A stretch of DNA of 64,000 bases from Phytohabitans rumicis (GTDB lineage Bacteria > Actinomycetota > Actinomycetes > Mycobacteriales > Micromonosporaceae): contig NZ_BLPG01000001.1 in NCBI RefSeq assembly GCF_011764445.1, positions 310,001 through 374,000 of the forward strand, read 5' to 3'. Below, piece after piece: positions 37,580 through 45,790 of the stretch. Positions within the stretch are counted from its first letter, which is position 1, and the number at the start of each line of letters is the position of its first letter. Under the pieces are notes generated by a model. That model was not told the origin of the DNA and ran no database searches. It saw only the letters and a program-made list of their open reading frames with translations. Position numbers and translations under genes: made by a program.

Positions 37580-38232
37580 GTGCGGGTACTTGTGATCGAG
37601 GACGACGCGGAGATGGCCGAGGCGGTCGCCGTCGGGCTGCGCCGGGAACGGATGGCCGTGGACGTCGCGCTGGACGGCCGGGCCGGCCTCGCCCGCGCGG
37701 TCGACAACGACTACGACGTGATCGTGCTCGACCGGGACCTGCCCGGCGTGCACGGCGACACGATCTGCGAGAAGCTGGTCGCGGACGGCTGCCGCAGCCG
37801 CATCCTCATGCTCACCGCCGCGGCGTCGAACGACGACCTCATCGACGGGCTCGGCCTCGGTGCCGACGACTACCTACCCAAGCCGTTCGACTTCCCGGTG
37901 CTCGTCGCGCGGATCGGCGCGCTCGCGCGGCGCGCGCACCCCGCCGTACCGCCGGTCCTCCGCCACGGCGACGTCGTGCTCGACACAGCGCGCCGCCGCG
38001 CGCACCGGGGAGAACGGCCGTTGGAGCTCACCCCAAGGAGTTCGGGGTGCTGGAGGTGCTGCTGGCCGCGCAGGGCCGCACGGTCTCCGCCGAAGAGCTC
38101 CTGGAACGGGTGTGGGACGAGTTCGCCGACCCGTTCACCAACGCCGTCAAGATCACGATGAGCCGGCTCCGGGTCAAGCTCGGTGATCCGCCCGTCATCG
38201 AGACCGTGGCCAAGTCCGGCTACCGGATCTGA
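37580..38232 (+). CDS. OmpR-family response regulator, frameshifted as assembled
   Basis: The receiver domain (about 1-115) has the acidic pair EDD (9-11), phospho-acceptor Asp51 in VIVLDRDLPG, and the Lys in LPKPFDFP. The winged-helix DNA-binding domain follows after a frame change at 38031-38034, where a C is missing from a run: LELTP continues as KEFGVLEVLLA and ends VIETVAKSGYRI at 38232. With one base restored the gene has 218 codons, the normal length. GTG 37580 is the start. It lies 8 bp before the sensor kinase and is divergent from the efflux operon, so it probably controls that operon through the 37504-37557 repeat. Confidence 0.9.
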
Positions 38233-38240
38233 GTAGACGC

Positions 38241-39488
38241 ATGCGTATTCCTCGCCCGCATCTGCCCCGGCGCACGGTGCGGATACGACTGACTCTGCTG
38301 TATGGCGGTCTTTTCCTGCTCAGCGGCACCGGGTTGCTGGCCACCACCTATGTCCTGCTGCAACACGCGAACGTCGGCATCATCCAGAACACCGAGGAAA
38401 TCACCATAGTCCGCCAGGACGGCAGCATCACCACGTTCAGGCCGGACGACGGCCAGAGCCCGAACACGCGGCCGGACCTGAACCCGCCCCCGAACACCAC
38501 GCTGACTCCACAACAGGTACAGGCCGCGCAGGACCTGCTCGCGGAGATCGCGAACGCCAAGAAAGGCGCGTTCCTCACCCGGTCGGCGGCCGCGTTGGCC
38601 GCCATGTCCGCGGTGTCCCTGGGGCTCGGCTGGTTGGTGGCCGGCAGGATCCTCCGCCCCGTCCGCACCATCACCACTTCGACACGCCGGATCTCCGCTA
38701 CCAACCTCCATCGCCGGCTCGCCCTCCAAGGGCCCAACGACGAACTGAAGGAACTCGGCGACACCATCGACGACCTGCTCACCCGCCTGGAAGCGTCGTT
38801 CCAGTCCCAGCGCCGGTTCGTGGCCAACGCCTCCCACGAGCTGCGCACCCCACTCGCCCGGCAGCGCACGGTGGTCCAGGTCGCCCTGGCCGACCCCGAC
38901 GCCACCATCGACACGCTTCGCACCGCCCACGAACGGGTGCTCAACGCCACGTACCAACAGGAGCGGCTGATCAACGCGTTGCTGACGCTGGCCCGCGGGG
39001 AGCGCGGGCTCGACCACCGCCGGCCGGTCGCACTGAGCGAGGTGGCCACCGAGGTGCTCCTCACCCGGGAAACCGAGGCTGGCCGGCGTGGGCTGAGCCT
39101 CACCACCCGGCTGGACGATGCCCGCACTCTCGGCGATCCGCACCTGATCGAACGCCTCGTGGTCAACCTCGTCGACAACGCGCTGCGGTACAACGTGGCC
39201 GCCGGCCGTCTTGAGGTGGCGACCACGACCAGGGCCGGCGCCGCGGTGCTCACGGTGACGAACACCGGCCCGGTGGTACCGGCGGACCAGGTCTCCCGGC
39301 TGTTCCAGCCGTTCCAGCGCCTGGACGCGGACCGGACCCGCCACGACGGCGGCCTCGGCCTCGGGCTGTCCATCGTGCAGGCCATCGCGACCGCGCACGG
39401 AGCCACCATCTCGGCCCACCCGCGCCCGGAGGGCGGCATGGAGATCATCGTGGCGTTCCCGGCCGCTTACCCCGACGCCTGGAAATGA
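38241..39488 (+). CDS. Sensor histidine kinase
   Basis: The 415-residue protein has two membrane helices (about 18-40 and 113-137) around a short extracellular loop of about 70 residues, a HAMP domain (about 138-190), the phospho-acceptor His199 in NASHELRTPL, and an ATP-binding domain with NLVDNALRYN (N box) and GGLGLGLSIVQAIA (G2 box). It phosphorylates the response regulator encoded 8 bp upstream. The small sensor loop and the neighbouring MacB-like operon fit sensing of an envelope-active compound, as in peptide-antibiotic detoxification systems; that is inferred from layout. Confidence 0.93.
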   Translation: MRIPRPHLPRRTVRIRLTLLYGGLFLLSGTGLLATTYVLLQHANVGIIQNTEEITIVRQDGSITTFRPDDGQSPNTRPDLNPPPNTTLTPQQVQAAQDLLAEIANAKKGAFLTRSAAALAAMSAVSLGLGWLVAGRILRPVRTITTSTRRISATNLHRRLALQGPNDELKELGDTIDDLLTRLEASFQSQRRFVANASHELRTPLARQRTVVQVALADPDATIDTLRTAHERVLNATYQQERLINALLTLARGERGLDHRRPVALSEVATEVLLTRETEAGRRGLSLTTRLDDARTLGDPHLIERLVVNLVDNALRYNVAAGRLEVATTTRAGAAVLTVTNTGPVVPADQVSRLFQPFQRLDADRTRHDGGLGLGLSIVQAIATAHGATISAHPRPEGGMEIIVAFPAAYPDAWK

Positions 39489-39492
39489 CGCG

Positions 39493-39521
39493 GGCGCGAC
39501 CCCGGGTTCCGGGATCGCGCC
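39493..39521. terminator. Hairpin terminator between convergent genes
   Basis: GGCGCGACCCC (39493-39503) and GGGATCGCGCC (39511-39521) form an 11-bp stem with a 7-nt loop. The one non-Watson-Crick position is a G-U pair in the minus-strand RNA, so it may serve mainly the Ala/Asp/Gln-rich gene but sits right after the kinase stop as well. Confidence 0.6.
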
Positions 39522-39541
39522 TGGCGTCGTTCTCGCTCAGC

Positions 39542-40291
39542 TCACCGTGTCGTCGTCTGCGTCTCGGCGTCCTGCTCTTCGGCGTTCTGGTCCGCGCCGT
39601 TCGCCTCTTCGGCGTTCTGCTGGTCCTCGACGTCGATGGCCACGCCGGCCGCCACCTTGGCGTCGGCCAGCGCGAGGCATGCCTGCAACAGCGTCGCCTG
39701 GGCCGAGGCCACCGCCGCCGCGGCGGCTTCCTGGTCGGCAGCGGCTTCCTGGTCCGCAGCCGCCTGATCGGCCGCGGCCTGGTCCGCCGCCTGCTGGTCC
39801 GCAGCTGCCTGGTCCGCCGCTTCGGCGGCGTCCATCGCCGCGGACCACTTCTTGGCGAGGTGCTTGCGCTCCGCCCGAGCCTCCTCGGCGGTCTGCGCCT
39901 CTTCGGCGTCCTCGGCGGCCTGCTGGTCCGCGGCATCCTGCTCGGCCTCGACGGCCTGCACGTCCACCGCGAACTGGTCGCAGGAAGCCTCAAGCGCCTG
40001 AGCCGACGCCAGGGCCGCCGCGTTGGCGTCCTGGGCCTCTTCCGGAGCCAGAGCCTCGCCGTCGCAGATCACCTCGGCGCCGTTGATCTCCAGCTGCGCG
40101 CACTGGGACACGTCGAACTGCTCGCCGTTCACCACGATGACACCGGCGGCCTTGGGGGTGGTGGTGGCTGAGGCGAGCTGTACGCCGGTGATCCCGGCAG
40201 CGATCACGACACCACCGACGACGAAGGCACCGATCGCCTTGCGCCGGTTGCCCTGGCTGCCCTGGCTCCTGCGATACGCGCGCAATCCCAT
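39542..40291 (-). CDS. Secreted or membrane-anchored Ala/Asp/Gln-rich coiled-coil protein
   Basis: The 249-residue protein has a basic N-terminus (MGLRAYRRSQGSQGNRRK) and one hydrophobic segment (about 20-43, AFVVGGVVIAAGITGVQLASA), a signal peptide or anchor. A short domain with two Cys (SQCAQLEI and EVICDGEAL) follows. The rest is almost all Ala, Asp, Gln and Glu, with repeats of DQAAA/DQQAA (about 165-195), predicted to be a long helix or coiled coil. ATG 40291 is chosen because GAGGAG lies 5 bp upstream; ATG 40294 is the alternative. The gene stands alone, between a terminator and the histidine kinase. I do not recognise its family. A wall-spanning spacer or cell-surface stalk is possible. 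Confidence 0.7.
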   Translation of the reverse strand: MGLRAYRRSQGSQGNRRKAIGAFVVGGVVIAAGITGVQLASATTTPKAAGVIVVNGEQFDVSQCAQLEINGAEVICDGEALAPEEAQDANAAALASAQALEASCDQFAVDVQAVEAEQDAADQQAAEDAEEAQTAEEARAERKHLAKKWSAAMDAAEAADQAAADQQAADQAAADQAAADQEAAADQEAAAAAVASAQATLLQACLALADAKVAAGVAIDVEDQQNAEEANGADQNAEEQDAETQTTTR

Positions 40292-40595
40292 CATCACTCC
40301 TCGTCGTTGGGCGGCGGTGCCTCGGTCGGTTGCGAGTACGGCGCCCATCGGATCGCGGTTCAACGCCGATCGCGAGGTAAGGCCCTCCGGCTGCCCTTCT
40401 CGGCCACAAAACCGCAGGTCAGCGCGACTACCGGAAAAGATTGGAAATGTCCGACCGGGCGGTGCCCCGACTGCCGCGTTTAGGCTATTTGCGGCTTTTG
40501 CCGGACTACTTTCCGGCAGCCGTGCGCCGCGGCGGGCTCCACGCGTGGTCCATATCGACCATCGACTATATTCTGCTGGTACCTCAACGACCCGC

Positions 40596-40619
40596 AGACG
40601 TACTGGGCCCTGTACGTCT
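40596..40619. repeat. 24-bp near-perfect palindrome
   Basis: AGACGTACTGGG and CCCTGTACGTCT are reverse complements except for one position, with no spacer. It lies about 300 bp upstream of the Ala/Asp/Gln-rich gene and just past the DUF4193 terminator. It could be an operator or a second terminator hairpin. The remaining 40292-40595 stretch shows no gene. Confidence 0.5.
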
Positions 40620-40643
40620 ACCCGTAGACACGGACCGAAAGAA

Positions 40644-40677
40644 TGGCCCGCTACTCACCCGAACGAGTAGCGGGCCA
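40644..40677 (-). terminator. Rho-independent terminator of the DUF4193 gene
   Basis: A perfect 13-bp stem, TGGCCCGCTACTC (40644-40656) with GAGTAGCGGGCCA (40665-40677) and an 8-nt loop, begins 11 bp after the DUF4193 stop on the minus strand and is followed by TTCTTTC in that direction. Confidence 0.85.
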
Positions 40678-40688
40678 CCCTTTCGGGT

Positions 40689-40976
40689 TCAGGCGCAGTC
40701 GCGGCACACGTCGATCTCGGCCACCGCCCGCTGGTTGCGGTGACGCACCAGGTAGCAGCGCGAGCAGCGGAACTCGTCGGCCTGCATCGGGATCACCGTG
40801 ACGGACAGCTCGTCGTCGAGCTGCTCGGCGCCGGGTAGCTCGAAGGCTTCCGCCAGTTCGGCCTCGTCCACGTCCACCGCGCCGGAGCGTGGAGCCGCAC
40901 GTCGGGCCTGGAGCTCCTCCAGGCTGTCTTCCTCGACGGCGGCGGTGCGCGGCGCGTCGTAGTCTGTCGTTGCCAT
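40689..40976 (-). CDS. DUF4193 family protein
   Basis: The 95-residue acidic protein begins MATTDYDAPR and has EEDSLEELQARR, the VDVDEAELAEAFELPGA block and a C-terminal Cys pair set (FRCSRCYLV and DVCRDC), which together are the DUF4193 pattern found in almost all actinobacteria. The four Cys could bind zinc. ATG 40976 has GAGGAG upstream. It is monocistronic, with a strong terminator. The molecular role of the family is not established. Confidence 0.93.
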   Translation of the reverse strand: MATTDYDAPRTAAVEEDSLEELQARRAAPRSGAVDVDEAELAEAFELPGAEQLDDELSVTVIPMQADEFRCSRCYLVRHRNQRAVAEIDVCRDCA

Positions 40977-41099
40977 TACTCATCTCCTCTGGGCGGTAGG
41001 GCAACACCCGCCCTGCCGGATCTATTCCGCCTCGCCGACGCCTTCCGCCACGCCCCGGGCGCGAAGCTAACGGTGCCGGCGCAGCGGTGAATCCGCCGG

Positions 41100-41620
41100 T
41101 GTACCACGGTACCCAGATTCTGGGCGTCGCGGTCGCCAACGGCCACGCCGGACCTGGCGTTTTCTTCCCGCTTAGGGAACGGGTGCCGACGGCCGGCGGC
41201 GACGAGCCGGCACGGCCGTTGGCGGCGTAGACGGTAACCCGCAGCGGCCCGGCCGCGTCCCCGAGGCTGTACTCCCGCGCGGTCGGCGGCAGGTCCGCCA
41301 GGGCGACCGGCGGGCCGCCCGGGTCGGCGGCCGACCGGCACGACAAGGTAGCCATCGATGGCGGGCTGTCCCGCGGTCGGGGTGGGCTGCGTCCACAGTG
41401 GCCACCCCGTACGCGTTGCGCCATGTGTTGCCGACCAGTGGCCTCGCATGCCCCGAGGTCAGAATCCACTGTGCGGCGATCTGGACGCCGGTCGGGCTCG
41501 CACCAGCTAACTTCCACTCGCTGACCTCGGTGCCGGGCAACGGTTTGCGGACGGGCGTCGCGGTCGGGTCGAAGCCCCAGGCGACGGCGTGTACGGGAGC
41601 TCCGCGACGCGAAGCACGCC
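41100..41620 (-). pseudogene. Possible decayed gene of unknown family
   Basis: Protein-like pieces lie in three successive frames on the minus strand: EVSEWKLAGASPTGVQIAAQ and GNTWRNAYGVATVDAAHP, then GQPAIDGYLVVPVG, then LADLPPTAREYSLGDAAGP with LRVTVYAANGRAGSSPP. Each frame change is in the direction opposite to the single-base losses elsewhere, so real decay is more likely than the usual error, if this was ever a gene. Ends are approximate. No family is recognised, and chance open frames at this GC content cannot be excluded. Confidence 0.25.
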
Positions 41621-41674
41621 TGCGGGTTCGGCGTCGCCGGAGCGGAAGTCGGCGCCGGTCGGTAGATTTGATCT

Positions 41675-42211
41675 ATGCCGGTCAGGTCCATCCCAGAGCG
41701 CATCAGGTGGGCGGTCGAGACGATGGGGATCCGCCCCACCGACCGGATTCTGGAGATCGGCTGCGGTCGCGGCAGCGCCGTGTCGCTGATCTGCGAACGG
41801 CTCGACGGCGGTCGAATCACCGCGATCGACCGGTCCATCACGATGGTCAAGCTCGCCGAGCAGCGCAACGACGCCCACGTCGCCGCAGGCAAGGCGGTCT
41901 TTCACGCCGCCGCCCTGGACGCGGCAGACCTCGATGACGACCGGTTCGACAAGGTCTTCGCGATCAACGTGAACCTCTTCTGGGTACGCTCGTCCGAGCG
42001 CGAACTCGACCATGTCAGGAGCCTGCTGAAGCCCTCCGGGGCCCTGTATCTCGTCTACGAGCCGCCCGATTCCTCGCGAGCCGCCGCGATCGCCGACCGG
42101 ATCGCGCCCTTCCTCACCGAGCACGGCTTCACCACCACCGTATCGATGGCCACCACCAGGCGTTCCATGGCTCTGGTGTGCCTGAAGGCCACCAAAGATC
42201 TTGATCATTGA
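41675..42211 (+). CDS. Class I SAM-dependent methyltransferase
   Basis: The 178-residue protein has RILEIGCGRGSAVSLI (motif I, about 24-39), ITAIDRSITMVKLA (motif II with acidic Asp), FDKVFAINVNLFW (motif IV, about 91-103) and GALYLVYEPP. It is short for the family but complete in core motifs. There is no close partner: upstream is the doubtful stretch 41100-41620, downstream a gene-poor region. The substrate is unknown. Confidence 0.88.
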   Translation: MPVRSIPERIRWAVETMGIRPTDRILEIGCGRGSAVSLICERLDGGRITAIDRSITMVKLAEQRNDAHVAAGKAVFHAAALDAADLDDDRFDKVFAINVNLFWVRSSERELDHVRSLLKPSGALYLVYEPPDSSRAAAIADRIAPFLTEHGFTTTVSMATTRRSMALVCLKATKDLDH

Positions 42212-42385
42212 CGGCTACAGGCTAGCCGACCGCCTCTCCAACCCACGGCCGGTTGCCCTCGATCCATGCGAAAGTCCTTGATCGACGTGGGTGGGGACGG
42301 TCGATGTGCAGCCGCTCCGCGAAAATCGAGTTGCCCCGACGCATGGCCGGCGGCGGTGGCTGCTCGGGTCGTCCGTGGCGAATTT

Positions 42386-42403
42386 CTGCCCCTGGAGGGG
42401 CAG
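42386..42403. repeat. Short palindrome
   Basis: CTGCCCCT (42386-42393) and AGGGGCAG (42396-42403) are exact reverse complements with a 2-nt spacer. The setting is intergenic; an operator or a small repeated element is possible. Confidence 0.45.
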
Positions 42404-42432
42404 TTCCTCGCCACGATCACATCGCGACACGG

Positions 42433-42456
42433 CCGCCAGGATCAAGAACCTGGCGG
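42433..42456. terminator. Hairpin, possible terminator
   Basis: CCGCCAGG (42433-42440) and CCTGGCGG (42449-42456) form a perfect 8-bp stem with an 8-nt loop. It ends 5 bp before the stop of the possible small membrane protein gene on the minus strand, so it may terminate that gene. Confidence 0.4.
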
Positions 42457-42461
42457 GTGAC

Positions 42462-42755
42462 TCATTCTGCGCTGGCTCGGGGCCGACGTCGGAAGATTCG
42501 CACGGGCAGGGGCCCGAAGCAGTACGCCGCCATGGCAAGGCCGGCGAGAAAAGCCGCCAGAAACGCGGCGAACATCGCGGCCGGCACCTTCCACACACTC
42601 GCGTCGCCGTCCAGAAAGACCTGCGATCCGCCAGCGTAGCGGACCCGGACACACCGCGTACGCAACTGCCGTATTCGAGGCATACGCAGGCTCGACCAAG
42701 ATTGATACGCAGAGTCGGGCCGCCGATTCCGAAGAAGAGTCAGTGGGAAGTCCAC
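42462..42755 (-). CDS. Possible small membrane protein
   Basis: The 97-residue frame ends in a credible single-helix membrane segment (AAMFAAFLAAFLAGLAMAAY) followed by basic residues (IFRRRPR), preceded by VRVRYAGGSQVFLDGD. The true start could be a GTG in the middle, giving about 60 residues. A hairpin just downstream (42433-42456) would fit a terminator. No family is recognised and the frame may be chance. Confidence 0.35.
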   Translation of the reverse strand: MDFPLTLLRNRRPDSAYQSWSSLRMPRIRQLRTRCVRVRYAGGSQVFLDGDASVWKVPAAMFAAFLAAFLAGLAMAAYCFGPLPVRIFRRRPRASAE

Positions 42756-42889
42756 GATATTTCGGATTCACTATCGGCGACAGCAATCTGGTCGGCGGTA
42801 TCAATCGCATCAAGATAACGGTGTGCACCACGGTCATCGGTTCACCGTGGGACTGCGGAACGTCGAGGCACTACTACAAGCCCGCTTAG

Positions 42890-42941
42890 TAGATCTTGGT
42901 AGTAAATCGCCGCTGGGGCAGCGCTAAAGTACCAAGATCTA
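42890..42941. promoter_or_regulatory. Perfect 12-bp inverted repeat upstream of the redox operon
   Basis: TAGATCTTGGTA (42890-42901) and TACCAAGATCTA (42930-42941) are exact reverse complements around 28 bp. Just to the left, CTACT and AGTAG form a further small dyad. It lies about 140 bp upstream of the first gene of the redox operon (43080) in an AT-rich patch. TTGGTA/TACCAA half-sites resemble those of GntR-type regulators of lactate or glycolate oxidation genes, but no such regulator is encoded here. Confidence 0.5.
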
Positions 42942-43079
42942 TGCGAGCGCGGCGGCGGTTCGACGAAGTGTGTTGATCGGCAATGCCCCAGCCGCCTCAG
43001 CTGTCCCACCCGTGACGCGCCTCTTTACTGGCCAGCGGCCCGCGAGGCACGATGGATTGCGCGACCAGGGAGGACGACG

Positions 43080-44282
43080 ATGTCTTCGACCGAACGCGAA
43101 TTCGTCGAGCAGTGGCGCAATGCCGCGTACAACTGCTACAGCTCGGGCCACAAGTTCTGCCGCGAGGTCTGCCCCGTGACGCAGGTGACCCGCAACGAAG
43201 TGCACACCCCTACCGCGTTCCACGCGAACGTCGTGGCGATGGAGAAGGGCTTGCTGTCCATTGAGGACGTGGCCCGCGACTACGTGCACTGCACCCAGTG
43301 CGGCGCCTGCGAGCTGCGCTGCCCCAACACGCTGTTCACCGGTGACTTCTACCGCTTCCGAACCCGTACGGTGCAACTGGTGAAGGCGGTCCGTGCGCTG
43401 GCCGTCGACTCCGGCATCCACCAGCCCGGGTGGCAGCGCTGGGTCGAGGAGACCAACCGGCAGAAGTCCGAGCCGGTCCTCGGCGACGTGCCGGTCAGCC
43501 AGGAGCACGTGCGCGACTGGGCGGCCGGGCTCGATCTTCCCGTGGGCGGCGAGACCATCCTGTTCTGCGACTGCGAAGGCGCGTTCCACCGCACGTCGGT
43601 GCCGCGTGCCGCGGCACGGATCCTGCAGGCGGCCGGCGTCGAGTTCGGGTTGATGCGGGAGCAGTGGTGCTGCGGCGGGCCGGCAGCGGAGATGGGGTAC
43701 GCCGAGCGGGCCCGCGAGTTCGCCCGGCACAACGTCGAGGACTGGCGGGCGGTCGGCGCCAAACGGATCATCGTGTTCGACCCGCACGACTACATCTCGT
43801 TCACCGAGGACTACCCGAGCTACTTCGGCGACGAGTACGACTTCGAGATCGTGCTCTTCGTCGAGCTGCTCGCCGAGCTGATCCGCACCGGCAGGCTGGC
43901 GCTGACCCGCCCCGTCGAGCGGGTCGTCACGTACCACGATGCCTGCCGGCTCAACAAGCGCAAGGGCATCCACGAGGCCCCGCGCGAGGTGCTGCGCGCG
44001 ATCCCGGGCCTCACCTTCAAGGATGTCGACCACGTCACCCAGTGGTCGTACTGCTCGGGCGCCGGCGGCGGCCTGTCGATCGAGCGCCCCGACCTCACCG
44101 CGGAGATCAGCCGGCGCCGGGTCGAACAGGCCGGCGGCCTCGGCGTCGACACTCTGGTCAGCGCCTGCGTGTGGTCCGAGCGGCCACTCACCGAGCAGGG
44201 CGGCAAGCTCGACCAGCCGCTCGAGGTGATGGATCTGCTCGAGATCGTGGCGCTGTCCGCGGGCTTGGAGGACACGCCATGA
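43080..44282 (+). CDS. Cysteine-rich Fe-S oxidoreductase subunit (GlcF/HdrD-like)
   Basis: The 400-residue protein has Fe-S ligand regions KFCREVCPV (about 21-29) and CTQCGACELRCP (about 64-75, a full CxxCxxCxxxCP), then two CCG-type domains. The first has WCCGGPAAEMG (about 198); the second has YHDACRLNKRKG (about 284) but reads YCSGAGGG (about 324) where CCGAGGG is usual. Such proteins pass electrons from a flavin dehydrogenase to the quinone pool or another carrier. Its stop overlaps the start of the FAD-linked oxidase (ATGA), so the two probably form one complex, like GlcD-GlcF or LldE-type systems. The substrate cannot be told. Confidence 0.85.
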   Translation: MSSTEREFVEQWRNAAYNCYSSGHKFCREVCPVTQVTRNEVHTPTAFHANVVAMEKGLLSIEDVARDYVHCTQCGACELRCPNTLFTGDFYRFRTRTVQLVKAVRALAVDSGIHQPGWQRWVEETNRQKSEPVLGDVPVSQEHVRDWAAGLDLPVGGETILFCDCEGAFHRTSVPRAAARILQAAGVEFGLMREQWCCGGPAAEMGYAERAREFARHNVEDWRAVGAKRIIVFDPHDYISFTEDYPSYFGDEYDFEIVLFVELLAELIRTGRLALTRPVERVVTYHDACRLNKRKGIHEAPREVLRAIPGLTFKDVDHVTQWSYCSGAGGGLSIERPDLTAEISRRRVEQAGGLGVDTLVSACVWSERPLTEQGGKLDQPLEVMDLLEIVALSAGLEDTP

Positions 44283-45790
44283 CCGCGACTCTCGTCACCG
44301 ACCCGGTCATCGACGAGCTGGTCGGGATCTGCGGTCCCGACAACGTGTTCACCGACCGATCCTCCCGGGTCAACCGGGCGCGGGTGCCGGCGCCGTTCCC
44401 GGTGCACCGGTGGGCCGAGCACGTGCCCGACGTCGTCGTGCTGCCGACCAGCGCCGAGCAGATCTCCGAGGTGGTCAAGCTGGCCAACCGCCACCGGATC
44501 CCGGTCGTGCCGCGCGCCGGCGGGACGGGGCTCACCGACGGCGCCGTACCGCTGCGGCACGGCATCCTCGTCGACGTCAAGCTGATGAACAAGATCCTCG
44601 AGATCGACCTCGACGACCGCACGGTGACCGTGCAGCCCGGCATCAACATGCTCAAGCTCAACGAGGAGCTACGGCAGCACGGCGTGATCTATCCCGACGA
44701 CCCGGCGTCGTACCCGTGCTCACTGGTCGGTGGCCGGATCGGCACCAGCGGCTGGTCGCTGATCGGCGGCCGGTACGGGCACACCCGCGATCTCGTGATC
44801 AGCTTCCAGATCGTGCTGCCCACCGGCGAACTGATCTGGGTCGGCGACGGCGGCGGCCGCAAGGTGCGCAAGTCCTCCACCGGCTACCAGCTCAAGCACC
44901 TGTTCATGGGCCACCAGGGCACGCTGGGCATCGTCACCGAGGCGGTCCTGGAGCTGGTGCCGCGCCCGGAGGCCGAGTTCGCGGCGTTCTTCTCCTACCC
45001 CGACTACGAGACCGCGTGGCGCTCCACCGGCGCGCTCGCCAAGTCGGGGCTGGCCACGCTCGCCGGCGTCGTGCTGTTCGACGAGTGGAAGCTGGACTAC
45101 CTGCGCCGCGACGACGAGGCGTACATCCCGCAGCCCGACGACGTCCGGTGCGTTGTCGCGACCGCGATGTACGGCACCACCGACGAGGTGCGTCCGGGTG
45201 CCAAGCGGCTGCTGCGGATCGGTACGCAGACCGGCGGCGCCTACCTCGGCGACGAGATCTCGCAGGGCGACTGGGCATCGCGCCACGACCGGTACGCGAC
45301 GCCGCTGCACGGGCGGCTGCGCGACGGGCAGGTCGTCCCGATGAGCTGGCACTGCGAGGACGCGTCGATCAACTGGTCGAAGCTGCCGCAGGTCCGCCGC
45401 GAGTGGCACGACATCGTCGCCCGGCTCGGCGACCGCTTCCGGATCTTCGACGACTGGGGCATGTTCGCCTACACCAACGGCGCGTTCAAGCCGTGGGGCG
45501 ACTACCTCACGGAGATCGACGTCGGCATCTGGGAGCAGGAGCTCGACGACGCGGCGTGGGACGCGTGGGTCACCGCCAAGCGCGACATCGCCGCCGTGGC
45601 GATCGCGTACGGCGGGTCGATCAGCGCCTGCCACGGCGCCTGCCGCGCGGGCGAGGTCGACCTGGTACCCGAGGAACTCGGCGGAGGTTGGGAGGTCATG
45701 AAGAAGGTCAAGCGGGTGCTCGACCCGCTCAACATCATGAACCCGGGCAAGTACCTGCTCGACCAGGCGTACGAGGGTGATGAGCCGTGA
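44279..45790 (+). CDS. FAD-linked oxidase/dehydrogenase (GlcD type)
   Basis: The 503-residue protein has the PCMH-type FAD-binding domain: VVVLPTSAEQISEVVKLANR (about 50), PVVPRAGGTGLTDGAVP (about 75), and GTSGWSLIGGRYGHTRDLV (about 155). The C-terminal cap ends LDPLNIMNPGKYL, the usual signature of 2-hydroxy-acid dehydrogenases of this superfamily. It oxidises a hydroxy acid or alcohol and passes electrons to the Fe-S subunit with which it overlaps by 4 bp. Its stop overlaps the start of the small protein (GTGA at 45787-45790). The acidic, Trp-rich part (about 390-430, DDWGMFAYTNGAF) is unlike lactate or glycolate oxidases I can recall. Confidence 0.88.
   Translation: MTATLVTDPVIDELVGICGPDNVFTDRSSRVNRARVPAPFPVHRWAEHVPDVVVLPTSAEQISEVVKLANRHRIPVVPRAGGTGLTDGAVPLRHGILVDVKLMNKILEIDLDDRTVTVQPGINMLKLNEELRQHGVIYPDDPASYPCSLVGGRIGTSGWSLIGGRYGHTRDLVISFQIVLPTGELIWVGDGGGRKVRKSSTGYQLKHLFMGHQGTLGIVTEAVLELVPRPEAEFAAFFSYPDYETAWRSTGALAKSGLATLAGVVLFDEWKLDYLRRDDEAYIPQPDDVRCVVATAMYGTTDEVRPGAKRLLRIGTQTGGAYLGDEISQGDWASRHDRYATPLHGRLRDGQVVPMSWHCEDASINWSKLPQVRREWHDIVARLGDRFRIFDDWGMFAYTNGAFKPWGDYLTEIDVGIWEQELDDAAWDAWVTAKRDIAAVAIAYGGSISACHGACRAGEVDLVPEELGGGWEVMKKVKRVLDPLNIMNPGKYLLDQAYEGDEP

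Larger units (their letters stand above)
42212..43079. other. Gene-poor stretch with several hairpins
   Basis: Apart from a doubtful small membrane protein (42462-42755), no coding frame is convincing. Inverted repeats are CTGCCCCT/AGGGGCAG (42386-42403, 2-nt spacer), CCGCCAGG/CCTGGCGG (42433-42456) and a 12-bp pair at 42890-42941. The base composition from about 42650 to 42945 is clearly richer in A and T than the rest of the window. Confidence 0.5.

Noticed and set aside
40562-40627. Plus-strand tail reading WYLNDPQTYWALYVYP before a stop
   Set aside because: It looks protein-like but has no start or body upstream, and most of it falls in the 24-bp palindrome, which explains the repeated Tyr/Val codons.
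40292-40643. A riboswitch (for example cyclic-di-AMP type) upstream of the Ala/Asp/Gln-rich gene
   Set aside because: A long leader before a secreted protein is suggestive, but I could not find the conserved core bases.
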